DNA from: Procambarus clarkii | Lineage: Eukaryota; Arthropoda; Malacostraca; Decapoda; Cambaridae | Assembly (NCBI RefSeq): GCF_040958095.1 | Contig: NC_091165.1 | Coordinates: 33,129,375 to 33,193,374, forward strand | DNA: 64,000 nt | Reading direction: 5' to 3' | In this document: piece after piece, positions 40,721-50,440 of the stretch | How positions within the stretch are numbered: the stretch's first letter is position 1 | How the letters are laid out: each line of letters starts with the position of its first letter | Program-made: the position numbers and the translations under genes | The notes under the pieces: generated by a model | Database searches by the model: none | What the model was told of the DNA's origin: nothing | The model's input: the letters and a program-made list of their open reading frames with translations, nothing else

Positions 40721-42560
40721 TTGGGGCTCAGTGATCCGATAGAAAAGACCCCAGAGTCTCACCTCGCCTTGTGCGAGTTTGAAGGTCGCTCTGTCCCCTT
40801 GACTCAGGGTGACACTCACTATCTTTGTCTCCGCCATGCTGCTTGTTGGGTCAATAACATCTTTGATCTGGAGTCCTGCGAGTGGTGTTCCTTGTTTGTA
40901 CTCCAATTCACCCAGTCCACTGAGATTATTATTAGGGTGCAAGCAGCTTTGGCATTGCATGCAGGGTTTAGGTTGCTGCAATGCGCAAGGTTTGTTGCCT
41001 TTCCGGATGCCCCGCAGCTGCCCCGCTTTGGTTATAGGGACCTGGACTTGGGGGGGTGTTAGCCTCCTCGACTTTGATTTCATCTGCTTCCCCTAGTCCT
41101 TCCCCTGTTGTGCTTCATCCTGCTCCTTTCCCCCCTACTTCCGGCTCCCAAACATCTGAAGGTTTCATAGTCAGGTCAGGGTTAGCCTGGTGGTGAGTCT
41201 CGAACAGCTTCGGGGAATGACCCTTACGGATCGGCGGCGGAGGCATTCGAGCTTGTTCCTCCTGCTGGAGCCCTTGGGCCGTGCCAGCGGGCCCCCTTCA
41301 TCCCGGCTTTTCCGGCGGACTCTGCCTTTTCTCCAGAAGCAGAGGGTTTGGAGAACAGCTTGGCCCTGGGTCCTGACTTCGAGGTTCCCGGGGCTGGGGA
41401 GGAGTTGACTTGGGGCGCTTGGGCCCCGTTTGACCCCGCTTGGGTGTTGGCTCCCTCGACGGGGGCTTGTTGTTACAGGGGGAGGGGTTTTCCTATCCCC
41501 CCTCCGTGTACGAGTTTGATATGAGTGCAACTCCTCCCTGGGTTCGGTTCCGGGTTCCCTTAGGTTTCTCAGTTCCCTCCTTCCAGAGGTTTTCGGCTTC
41601 CCGCATCACATTAAAGGTGACGCGGGAAGCCCTTGCAGCTTACCTCTTGTGAGACTCGGATTACACCTCGGCAATGGATCCTTCTTTTTTCGAGTTTGGC
41701 TCCTCATTTTCCTTCTGGATGCGTTACGAGGTGCCGGAATCTTCCTGGCTGGCGGACTACCCTTTCTTTTCTTTGGGGGCATGGCACTCGTTTTGTTGGA
41801 CCCATGCGAATGAATGGCAGGATGTGTCTACAGTTGTTCAGGTTTACCTAGTGGGCGAATTTGAGCACCTCAATGCGTGCTTGTTCACCTCCGTACTTTC
41901 TTGGGATGTCGATCAGATTCAGCTTCACGTGCAGGTTCCCTCCCTTTTGACGTCCCTGGTGGCCAAGGATTTATGTGCCTGTAGGCATTTGGCTTTGGTC
42001 TTGCATTTCTTTTCTCTGCTGGAGCTGTCTTCGGACTGGCTCGGCGAGGATGCGCAGGAACTGGGATCTGGGCCCATGTCCGGTGTGTTTGCTTCGGCGG
42101 CTCGGTCGTCGGATGCCTTGTTGAAGCTGTTGAAGTTGAAGTTGTTTGCACCGATTTTGAGGGAGGCAGTGTCCCTGTTCTTTGCTTCTCATCTCGAGTG
42201 CCATCAAGCGGTGCTTGTCCACTCATTGAAATCGGCTTGGGCCCTGGCTCTTAGATTTTCTTCCCCTTTTTGTTCGTTGCCGTTTGCAGAGTCTGCGGTG
42301 GTGCATTTTCTGCAAGCAGCTTCGTCTAGTTGCCAGCCTATGCTGGAATTGCTGGTCCGGGGGGGGGGGGGGGAAGGGTGGCATGGTGGTCCTGCCCAAA
42401 AAGGTCCCGGGGATCTTTCGGATGTCGTAAGCCAGTAGTGCCAGATTCGGGGCTGGCACCTCCCCTGGAGTCGTCGGCATCTGGTCGACGCAGTGATCAC
42501 TCTGAGCGTCAGTCAGGCTCTCGTAGGTGTCGTCGGCCCTTTCGCGGGTTGCCCCATTGA
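40721..42560 (+). pseudogene. DIRS2 gag-like ORF1
   Basis: The first part (40721-41062) has LCEFEGRSVPLTQG and LCLRHAACW. Compared with DIRS1 one Cys of the cluster is Arg (EGRS for EGCS). 41440-41652 has YPPSVYEFDMSATPPWVRF and ends at a stop after REALAAYLL. 41674-42438 is open with YEVPESSWLADYPFFSLGAW, HVQVPSLLTSLVA and ILREAVSLFFASHLECHQAV. A 14-G run at 42360 disrupts the Gly-rich end. Frames differ between these pieces. Confidence 0.75.
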
Positions 42561-42779
42561 CGGGCGATAGGGGGGAGGCTCGCACTATTTGCTCTAGCCT
42601 GGTCAAGCTATTCGTGGGTATTTCGGGTCATTTCCTCTGGCTTGCGGTGGCGTTGGGTCGCTCCTCCTCCTTCGGGGGGATCGGGGCTGGTAGGGTAGGC
42701 CTCTTCTCCTCTGCTCTGTCAGGTCATCCGGGAGTGAGTTCGCTTGGGTGTGGTCGAAACGACAACATCCCTCAGGTGG

Positions 42780-43510
42780 TTTTCCCGCCTGTTTTTAGTT
42801 CTGAAACGGGACTGTGCGGATCTGTGATTCATACTGGACTTGTCTCGTCTGAATCCCTGGGTCTTTTGCCCCTCTTTTCGGATGACCACCCTGTTTCAGG
42901 TCTGGCTACTTTTGGCACTGGGTGCCTGGATGGTGTCTCTGGACCTCCGGGACGCGTATTGGCACATCCCAATTCATCCAGGGTTCAGGGACTGGCTCAG
43001 TTTTGTCGCGGGGCAACAAGTTTACCGCTTTCGTTGCCTTCCATTTTGCTTGAATCTGGCACCTTGAGTGTTCACACGCCTTACCCGGGTTGTGGTGGCC
43101 CGGTTGCATCTGTTAGGGGTTCGGGTTCTTGCATACCTCGACAACTGGTTGGTGTGGGCTCCCAGCCAGTCCGCGTGTCTGCTCGCCAGGGATATGGTTC
43201 TTTCCCAGCTCGCCGGGTTTGGGTTCCTGGTGAACTGGAGGAAGTCCCATTTGGTTCCCTCTCAGGTTCGAATTTGGCTGGGTCTTGTGTGGGACTCTTG
43301 GACCGGTTCCTTGTCTCTCCCTCTTGCAATGCTGTTATGGCTGCGGTTCCGCCTCCGGCTGTTTTTGGAGGGCACCCGGGTCACACGTCGGTTGTTCGAG
43401 CGGCTGTGCAGGAGCCTGAAGTTCGCCGCGATGGTCTACCCATTGGGTTAGATCTAGGGTCGGCGGATGTTCTGGTTTCTGCGGGGTTATCCCTTCTGCC
43501 GCTCGCGTGA
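42780..43510 (+). pseudogene. DIRS2 reverse transcriptase with altered active site
   Basis: MVSLDLRDAYWHIPIHP (motif A) and FRCLPFCLNLAP (motif B, with Cys for the usual Gly) are followed by a stop at about 43065. The frame goes on with LAYLDNWLVWAPSQSACLLA, where the second Asp of the YLDD box is Asn (about 43130-43150), then FLVNWRKS and IWLGLVWDS, ending at a stop near 43450. Three separate lesions affect catalysis or length. Confidence 0.85.
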
Positions 43511-43577
43511 TTGATGGGTTCGGATCCTGGGAGCCTTACGTCGGCTTCTGCGTTGCCGGCTTCCTCTGCAGGTTTTT

Positions 43578-44447
43578 TTGGGTTCTGTGCCGTGGCGCCT
43601 CCCTGAGCCCTCGCTCGATGTGTTCACGGATGCCTCGTTTCTCGGCTGTGGTTTTGTGACAAGTGCTCACCAGGCCGGCCAGGGTCGGTGGGGTCCGTCC
43701 TTCCTTCGAGCTCACAGCACGGTGTGGGAGTTTGCGGTGGTGTGGCATTCGCTTCAGAGGATTCGGGTCGCTCGAGGAGCAATGCTCCGGCTCCATTCGG
43801 ACTGCTCCCTGGTGGTTCATTGCTTGAACCACGGGGGTTCAATGCAGTTCTTGGTTCTTTGGGGCTGGTCGCTTCGGGTGACACGTCTGCTAAGTTCTCG
43901 GGATTTGGCTCACCTGGCGGTTCATGTTCAAGGGGTGTCAAACGTCCTGGCGGACAGCCAGTCTCGGTTCATTCCTCTTTCCACGGAATGGACGGTCGAC
44001 GCCAACTCTTTCAGTTGGCTCTGCCGGACGTACAGGCGCCCAGAGGTGGACCTCATCGCACTGGCATGGTCGAGGCGTCTTCCAGTTTATGTGGCGCCCT
44101 TCCCAGACTGCGAAGCCGTCGATGTTGACACCTTTCGGCTGGACTGGTTGAGGTGGAGTTACCTGTACCTCTTCTCACCAGTCCAGTTGTTGCTCCGGAT
44201 CCTGGCACAGTTGGAGACTTACCAGGGGAGAGTAGTTCTGTTGGCTCCTTGGTGGCCGGCCCAGTCTTGGTTTCAGAAGCTTCTTGCTCGATGTCCGAAC
44301 CTGAGGGTCTTCCTGCGGCTCCGTTTCTTTCAGCAGATCGGTCCAGTCCGGTACGTGGCTGGTTCGATCTTCTCTTCCACTCTTCGCATCTGGTCTTTTT
44401 CACGTGGGTGTATCACCACTTGTATGGTGATCAGGTGGCTTCTTTGA
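43578..44447 (+). CDS. DIRS2 RNase H and linker, open 289 codons
   Basis: RNase H signatures in order: LDVFTDASFLGCGFV (Asp), VWEFAVVW (Glu), LRLHSDCSLVVHCLN (Asp) and VSNVLADSQSRF (final Asp). A conserved DIRS block follows: PEVDLIALAWSRRLPVYVAP, FPDCEAVDVDTFRLDWLRW and VVLLAPWWPAQSWF, then GPVRYVAGSIF. The frame is open throughout, unlike the DIRS1 equivalent. The Met at 43578 is not a native start, because pol would be read from the RT. Confidence 0.83.
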   Translation: MGSVPWRLPEPSLDVFTDASFLGCGFVTSAHQAGQGRWGPSFLRAHSTVWEFAVVWHSLQRIRVARGAMLRLHSDCSLVVHCLNHGGSMQFLVLWGWSLRVTRLLSSRDLAHLAVHVQGVSNVLADSQSRFIPLSTEWTVDANSFSWLCRTYRRPEVDLIALAWSRRLPVYVAPFPDCEAVDVDTFRLDWLRWSYLYLFSPVQLLLRILAQLETYQGRVVLLAPWWPAQSWFQKLLARCPNLRVFLRLRFFQQIGPVRYVAGSIFSSTLRIWSFSRGCITTCMVIRWLL

Positions 44448-45400
44448 TGGTGTCCCACCTAAGAGTTTCGTCTAGATGGCAGTATGAAATTTCCTGGCCG
44501 TCCTTTCGGCATTTTTTGTCTCTATGTTGGTTCTCTTCGAATTCTGATTGGGTTGTTTTGTCCTTTCTCTCTTGGTTGTTTCAGGACCGTCATCTTATGT
44601 CTAATACTGTCGCCTCGTATCGGACGGCACTGGTGGAGCTGCTGCAGGCATGCTTTCGGGGTGGATGTCATTTCTGCTCCATTCCGCAAGCTTTCTCGGG
44701 CATTTTTTCGCCTCGGGCCTGCTCATGTGCCACCTGAGCCGTCCTCATCGTTGGACCGGGTGCTCTCTTCTCCTCGCTTTGTGGTGGCCCCTTTGGTTCA
44801 GGATTGTTTTTCTAAGGCTCTTTTCTTGTTGGCTTTGGCCTCTGGGGGTCGGGTTGGGGAGCTTCACACTCTCCTCCGGCAAAAGGGTTTCTGCTCTTAT
44901 GGTCCTGGTGGTCGTTTTGTTCGTTTGCAGCCTTCTCCTTCGTTTCTGGCATAGAATAAGTCTGCTGCTTTCTGAAGGGGTCCTTGGGTTGTTGATGCTT
45001 GGTTGGTTCGGCCGGGGGGTGCATCATGTTTTATGTCCGGTTGCGTCTCTTCGCCGTTATCTGCGCACCACAGCCTCCGTAGCAGGGGACGCGCTTTGGG
45101 TCGACCCGGTTTCCCTTCTTCCCTGTTCCAGGGTGCGGGTTTCCCAGGTCGTCCGCAGGAATTTTGGGTCCAGCCAGCCTGCGGTTTATCCTCGTGCTCA
45201 TAACGTTCGTAAGTTCGCGGCTTTGGCTGCTGTTTTGGGGAATATTTCCTGGGCTGACATTCGGGCATGGAGCTTCTAGAGGTCGAACAGGGTCCTGGCC
45301 GCACGGTATCTTGTTAATGTTCCTGGCCCTTCTCGGGCGTGTGTAGCCTTGGGTCGCAGGTTGCAGCCAGTTGTCTCGACTTCGAGTTGAGGAGCAAGTG
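44448..45400 (+). pseudogene. DIRS2 tyrosine recombinase, frameshifted
   Basis: The pieces in three frames are ASLMVSHLRVSSRWQYEIS and LMSNTVASYRTALVELLQA; then FGVDVISAPFRKLSRAFFRL with LFLLALASGGRVGELHTLL (first catalytic Arg); then AHNVRKFAALAAVLGNISWA, a stop after IRAWSF at about 45279, and RSNRVLAARYLVN (Tyr candidate). All recombinase signatures can be found but no single frame contains them. Confidence 0.82.
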
Positions 45401-45447
45401 ACGACCACCTCCCGGGTAAGTCCCTTTTTCTTTTTCTTTGGTTAGGT

Positions 45448-45540
45448 AGCTCTGGGGAGCTGAAGGGGCTCTCCACAGAAAACCAGCGTTGAATGTAATA
45501 AAATGCCATTTTCTGGGTGAGACCCGGAGGCTCCCCAGCA
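45448..45540 (+). repeat. DIRS2 internal complementary region
   Basis: It contains CTCTGGGGAGCTGAAGGGGC, the complement of its own left end at 39682-39705, joined at CCACAGAAAACCAGCG to the complement of its own right end at 45985-46046. The small differences from DIRS1 are shared with its own termini. Confidence 0.88.
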
Positions 45541-45559
45541 TCCCTCCCTCCCTCCGGTT

Positions 45560-46046
45560 GGTGTTTTTTTCGCATTTTTGATACTCAGCCTCTGAAATGG
45601 GGAGAGTTGCCGGCACGGAGGTCTGGGATCCCTCCGTTCCCCTCCTGGTGAGGGGGGGGGGTTGTGCAGACGGATGTGCGGTGTTTGTGGTGACATCATA
45701 CTGGTTTCCTTGGTTTTGATTGGAGAGTTCTGTTGCTAGTTCGACTTTCAGTTTGCAATTATTTAATCAGCAGTAGTTTGTTTTGGAATTCCTACCTTCC
45801 TGGGTGCCTGACCTGGTAGATGGCAAACAAAGACTGCTTCCAATTACACGGGGGTGTCTTTAGGCCATTGCTCCTCGTGCCTCTCTTGAGAGGGGCCAGG
45901 TTCTGGCTTTGGTTCCCGGAAGGCCTAGTACTCCTTCGATTGACTGTTGCCACAGTCTAATATATACACATCAGCGCGGCATAGCGCCAGGGAGCCTCCG
46001 GGTCTCACCCAGAAAATGGTGTTTCATTCCATTCAACGCTGGTTTT
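45560..46046 (-). repeat. DIRS2 right inverted terminal repeat
   Basis: Reverse complement of the left end region 39690-40075, followed by the right-specific end CACCCAGAAAATGGTGTTTC and CAACGCTGGTTTT. Confidence 0.85.
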
Positions 46047-46521
46047 TTATTTTTCGTTTTTTTTTTTTTTTAAGAAACATGGAGCAGCCTACCTGCCGAC
46101 CACCGAACAAAGTTTTTTGACATTTGTTTTTTTCAAAAATTTTCATATTTTTTTATTTTTTTTTTTTTTTATTTAAGAAACATGGAGCAGCCTACCTGCC
46201 GAACACCGAACGAACCTTTTTGACATTTGTTGTATTTCAAAAACTTTCATTTCTTTTTCTACAAAAAAGTCAATGCTTTGCAACATCTCAGCAGTCACTC
46301 CTTTATATCCAAGCATCATTAGCATCTTTAAACAAAAACAACATAATTTATTTGCATCGTCAGAGGCATCCGAGAATGTGCAAGAAGCAGCACGATCCCA
46401 CCATGTGGTGTCGTCGTTATTCAAACGAGCGGTCGCCATACGGGACGAATTGTCGGCGATCGGGCCAGTTGTTATCCAAAATGTTCGCCATTTGAGGCGA
46501 TCATTATTCGAAGTACCACTG

Positions 46522-46688
46522 TATATGTTTAATATTATCGATCATTTACTTTTTATTTCTGTGAGCGGTTGTCATTGGGGCCCCAGCACACTGGTTTGCC
46601 CATGGGCCCTTAATGCTGTTTAGACGGCTCTGCTGGGGACTTGCTACAAAGAGGCATTTCATTTCATTCAACTGTGGATTTATTTCAG
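46522..46688. other. Short spacer with a possible DIRS end remnant
   Basis: About 165 bp between the Tigger right end and the zinc-finger exon. The last part (CATTTCATTTCATTCAACTG, 46649) resembles the DIRS right terminus, so the presumed splice acceptor at 46687 may lie in old element sequence. Confidence 0.45.
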
Positions 46689-46958
46689 GTTAATATATGC
46701 AAATGGAACGTCCACGACGAAATACTCGCCTACCTGGTGCTCTGAGTGATTATTTAACTACAAGTGAAGCAGAGAAAAAAACTCTGACTGTAAATGAAAA
46801 AGATGTTTGTGAAGATCACAAAAAACAAGCTGTGAAGGATGATGTAATTCAGACAGACTTGGAAAAAAAACTTCTGTCACAACCATACAAGTGTGGAAAA
46901 TGTAAAGCCTGTTATAGAAGTAAAGTGGCACTTCTTCGTCATGCAGTTAAACACAGTG
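46689..46958 (+). CDS. Putative internal exon of a C2H2 zinc-finger gene
   Basis: The segment is bounded by an acceptor-like TTTATTTCAG (ending 46688) and a donor-like G/GTAGGA (46959). It is open from the ATG at 46697 for 87 codons: a polar, Lys/Glu-rich stretch (SDYLTTSEAEKKTLTVNEKD) followed by YKCGKCKACYRSKVALLRHA and VKHSG, a C-X2-C-X12-H-X3-H finger ending at the usual H(T/S)G linker. The exon would end in phase 1 within that linker. C2H2 fingers bind DNA in transcription factors. No neighbouring exon is found, so it could also be an isolated captured exon. Confidence 0.6.
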
Positions 46959-47696
46959 GTAGGAATGAATTAATTAGTTATACTGTAACTTTAAATTCAA
47001 ATATATATACAGTATACTGTATGTATTTTAACCCATTAATGGCAATGATCCCATTTTTTTGGGGGGGGAGCCCCTTTGGCTCCCCGGACCTATCCAGGCT
47101 GATATGCTAGTGTCAGACTTTGGCATTAGTCATGTGTATGGAGTTCTGTGGGCCTACCGGGGACCATGAGCCAGAACCTGACCCCCTCAGAGAGGCATGG
47201 GGAGCAATGGCCTATAAAACCCCCGTGTGGTTGGAAGCATTTTATGTCTGCCATCGACCAGCCCAGGCACCCAGAAAGGTAAGTGTCCCAAAACAAATCC
47301 CCTATTCTGGTGAAAATTGCTACAAAGAGCTGAACAAGTGGATAGAACTCCCCCAAAAAGAAACGAGTAAATGAGCATGATGTCACACGTCGCCATGTGA
47401 CATCATGTTTGCTGTCTGTGCAGCTCCCCTCTTCCTGGGAGGGGGAAAGGGGAGCCCCAGACCCCAATGCCGGCCATTCACCCTTCAGTTCTAAGGCTGA
47501 TGCTAGAGGCTCAGGTTGTGTGCTCTGGCTCCAGTGATTTTCAGCACTGTGCTTGGTGAATGGTGACTGTCCTCTAGGGGTGCGCGAGCCAGGAGTGATT
47601 CTACAGTACTCGGGCTGCATGTGCCTAGAGTTATCATTCCTAGGTGCCCTGTAAGTACTGCCCTTGGGGCTTGGGGCCACCTTCCACAAGTTCCTT

Positions 47697-48844
47697 GGGT
47701 TACCTTGAGGTTACCTTGAGGTGCAACCGGGGCTTAACGTCCCCGCGGCCCGGTCGTCGACCAGGCCTCCTGGTTGCTGGACTAGTCAACCTGGCTGTTG
47801 GACACGGCTGCTCGCAGCCTGATGTACGAATCACAGCCTGGTTGATCACGTATCCTTTGGAGGTGTTTATCAAGTTCTCACTGTGAGGGGTCGGCTAGTT
47901 ATGCCCCTTATGTGTAGTGGAAGCGTGTTGAACAGTCTCGGGCCTCTGATGTTGATAGAGCTCTCACTCAGAGTACCCATTGCATCTCTGCTTTTCAACT
48001 TTTCAACGCTTTTTTTTTTTTTTAAACTTTCTCTGCACATCCTGCCATGCCTCCTGGTCTCATGTGATGTTATTTCTGTGTGCAGGTTTGGGACCATCCC
48101 CTCTACTATTTTACACGTGTAAATTATTATGTATCTCTCCAGCCTGCTCTCAAGGGAATATAGATTTAGGCTCTTTAGTCGGTCCCAGTAGTTTATGTTT
48201 TACTGAGTGGCTTCTAGCAGTAAAGGATCTCTGCATGCTCTCCAGGTCAGCAATTTCTCCAGCTTTGAAAGGGGCTGTCATTGTGCAGCAGTACTCCACT
48301 CTAGAGAGCACTAGCGTTTTGAAAAGTACCATCATCGGTATAGCATCTCTAGTGTGAAAAGTTCTTGTTATCCAACCTGTCATTTTTCTTGTAGTTGTGA
48401 CGGCTACTTTATTGTGTTCTTTAAGGGTAAGGTCTTCCGACATGAATACACCCAGATCCTTTACATTGCCTTTTCGTTCTATGTTACGATATTTGCCTGA
48501 GTTTTGTACGTGGTTTCCGTTTTTATATTTTCATTTTTTCTGTAGCGCATGAGCTGAAACTTATCTTCGTTAAACACCATATTATTTTCTGTAGCCCACA
48601 GAAAGACTTGATCTACAACTGATTGGAGGTTTGCCGTGTCCTCTATGTTGCCTACTCTCATGAAAATCCTAGTGTCATCTGCAAAGGATGATACAGTGCT
48701 ATAGATTGTGTCCTTGTCTATGTCCGATATGAGAATGAAAAAAAGTACTGGAGCAAGCACAGTACCCTGGGGGACTGAGCTCTTCATGGTTGATGGGCTG
48801 GATTTTATTTTGTTGACTATTACACATTGGGCTCGTGTTGCAAG
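47697..48844 (-). mobile_element. LINE-F, 5'-truncated EN-RT LINE
   Basis: Minus strand. The RT runs from ATRAQCVIVNKIKS through SSVPQGTVLAPVLFFILISD and SSFADDTRIF to the C-terminal FKTLVLSRVEYCCTMTAPFK and INIRGPRLFNTLPLHIRGI. The 3' end at 47697-47770 has CCTTGAGGTTACCTTGAGG and the complement of a GGGGC...TCCCC hairpin, shared with SINE2. It is 5'-truncated in the RT at 48844. The family is an L2/CR1-like EN-RT type by style only. Confidence 0.82.
47870..48787 (-). pseudogene. LINE-F reverse transcriptase, frameshifted
   Basis: Three open pieces on the minus strand: 48479-48787 with VPQGTVLAPVLFFILISDID, FADDTRIFMRVG (catalytic box at about 48679-48693) and MVFNEDKFQLMRY; 48150-48443 with LTLKEHNKVAVTTTRKMTGW and LVLSRVEYCC; 47870-48097 with the C-terminal RGPRLFNTLPLHIRG. 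Frameshifts lie between them, and a poly-T/A run at 48009-48022 encodes Lys repeats. The N-terminal RT and endonuclease are absent. Confidence 0.82.
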
Positions 48845-50440
48845 CTAGGTTAGGTTGCTGCAACATGCTAGGTTGGTTCCCACTCAGATGCCCCGAGGCC
48901 GCCCTGTTTTGGTTAGGTGTTGTTCTCCCTTTTCCCTCCCTGTTCCCGGCTCCGGACCATCTGCGGGTTTCGAGGTTGGGGCGGGGTTTCGGTGGGGCCG
49001 AGACTCGAGCGGTTTACGAGGGCTGCCCTGTTCTGGTTGGGGGACAGAGGTTTTCGAGCCTGTTCCTCCTGCTAAGACTTCTGGGTCTTACCAGCGGCCC
49101 TTTCCTGCTGCCTTTCCCATGGATTTTCTTTAAGGGCGGAGGGCTTGGAGGACGGCTCTGCCCTGGGGCCTCTGTTGCTGGTTCCCGGGGCTGTGGGGGA
49201 TGCCTGCTAGTAGTTATGGGGCGGTTTGCTCCTGCCTGGGTTTTCTGCTTTTGGGCGGCGTTTTTCGCTCATCCAGTCTGTTTGCTTCCCACTTTTGCTG
49301 GCGTGTTTTCATATCTTTAGCGTCGGTCACAGCCCTCTTGTTCTGGCGGCCATTTTCGTCTGCCGGTTTCCTGGCGTGGCCACCAAGGCGGCTTTGCGGT
49401 TTGTTTACATGTGCCTGGGTGTGCGAGCAAGCTTCTTGGGTGAGTTTTCACCTTTTTTCAGGGGTTTTATTCTCCTGTTGTCGTTTCTTTGCTTTTCTGG
49501 CGTTTTCTGCCCATTTCCTGTTCCTCTGGGAACGTTTAAGTATTGATTTTACACCGGGTTTCGCTTTTTGTCTGTTTTGGGTCTTGGCCTTTGGGTTTGG
49601 GCTCAGTGTCCCTGGCTGTTATGCTTGCTCCCACACCTTGTCCCTCGGTTTTCGGTCTGTTATGACCGTTTCCCATGGGGTTCTGTCTGGGGGCTGTGCT
49701 TTGCCTTTCTCTGGTGTTTCTCCGCCGTCAAAATATGGTGGTTTGGCCTCCCCCTGGTTCAATTCCGGGTTCCTTTGGGTTCTTTGGTTTCGTTCCGGAG
49801 GTTTCTTCCTCTTGGGTCCCCTTTGTGGGTTCAGGGGGCTTTGTGTTCTCGTGTGTGACCCGGTTTCTGCCTTCTGGAGTTCCGGGATTTTCCTGGCTTG
49901 CAGACTGATCTTTTTGGGTCTTGGCACGTGTTGTGGTCTTGCTGGGACTTTGAGGTTTTGTTGTCGAGGTGGGCCTTTTGATGTAGTATTGTGCCTTTTT
50001 TGCCTGGCCGGCATGTGCTCTGCCCACTGGTCGGCGGCTTGTAATTTTCTTTTCAAGTGTATGTGTGTGTGAACACATGTACATGTGTACACTGTGTGTG
50101 TGCACATGTATATGTGCATACGCATGTGTAATTACCTAAGTGTAATTACCTAAGTGTAACATACCTTGTTACCTAAGCGTATAACATACTTTGTGTGTAT
50201 GTGTATATGTATGTGTATGTGTATATACATGATATGCATATATGTGTATGTGTACTTTTTCTTTCGGAAGGGGCTCTGTTCCCTTCTCTGTTGACGGGGC
50301 GCTGGGGGAGCAGCTTGCTTTATTGACTCTCATATGGTCCCGCTGTTGGTGGGCGCTTTTGGTTGTCTTCCAGAATCTGGTGGCGGCGGTGGACGGCTTC
50401 TCCCCCTTTGGGGGGTTCAGAGCTGGCGGGGTAGGCTTCT
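48845..50440 (+). pseudogene. DIRS3 gag remnants
   Basis: Recognisable blocks: 48845-49200, equivalent to 32935-33365 of DIRS1 (RLLQ and PEPVPPAKTSGSYQRP-like text); 49728-49910, equivalent to the PPWVRFRVPLG block, including FPSGVPGFSWLAD; and 50275-50440, equivalent to the gag end (DGALGEQLALLTLIW). The intervening 49205-49725 has no counterpart in the other copies. No intact frame. Confidence 0.65.
50058..50260 (+). repeat. TG/TA-rich microsatellite within DIRS3 gag
   Basis: Irregular TGTGTG, TATGTG and ATGTGTATAT runs. In the middle (50126-50175) is a repeated TGTAATTACCTAAG-like unit that also begins the LINE-H 3' end at 58074. A TG/TA-rich tract occupies the same gag position in DIRS4 (53610-53740). 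Confidence 0.82.

Larger units (their letters stand above)
39676..46046 (+). mobile_element. DIRS2: complete-length DIRS1-like element inserted in a Tigger
   Basis: It runs from TTTTGTGTGGAGAGCCCC to CAACGCTGGTTTTTT and splits the Tigger-like element. It has the same order as DIRS1: gag 40721-42560, RT 42780-43510, RNase H and linker 43578-44447, recombinase 44448-45400, internal complementary region 45448-45540, right terminal repeat to 46046. Both ends are preserved. Stops, frameshifts and a changed RT catalytic box make it dead. Confidence 0.9.
39136..46521. mobile_element. Tigger-like element split by DIRS2
   Basis: Terminal inverted repeats CAGTGGAACCTCGAATAAC (39136) and its imperfect complement ending at CCACTG (46521), with TA on both sides (39134-39135 and 46522-46523). 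The two halves are 39136-39675 and 46047-46521, about 1.0 kb in total. No recognisable transposase remains, so it is probably non-autonomous. Six copies of a ~45-bp motif lie in it in both orientations. Confidence 0.82.

Noticed and set aside
46173..46439. 88-codon minus-strand frame in the Tigger-like element
   Set aside because: No transposase motif recognised, and it overlaps the repeated 45-bp motif. Likely chance.
49200..50072. 290-codon hydrophobic-looking frame
   Set aside because: Low-complexity T/G-rich sequence spanning unrelated blocks of decayed DIRS3 gag. The corresponding DIRS blocks are in other frames.
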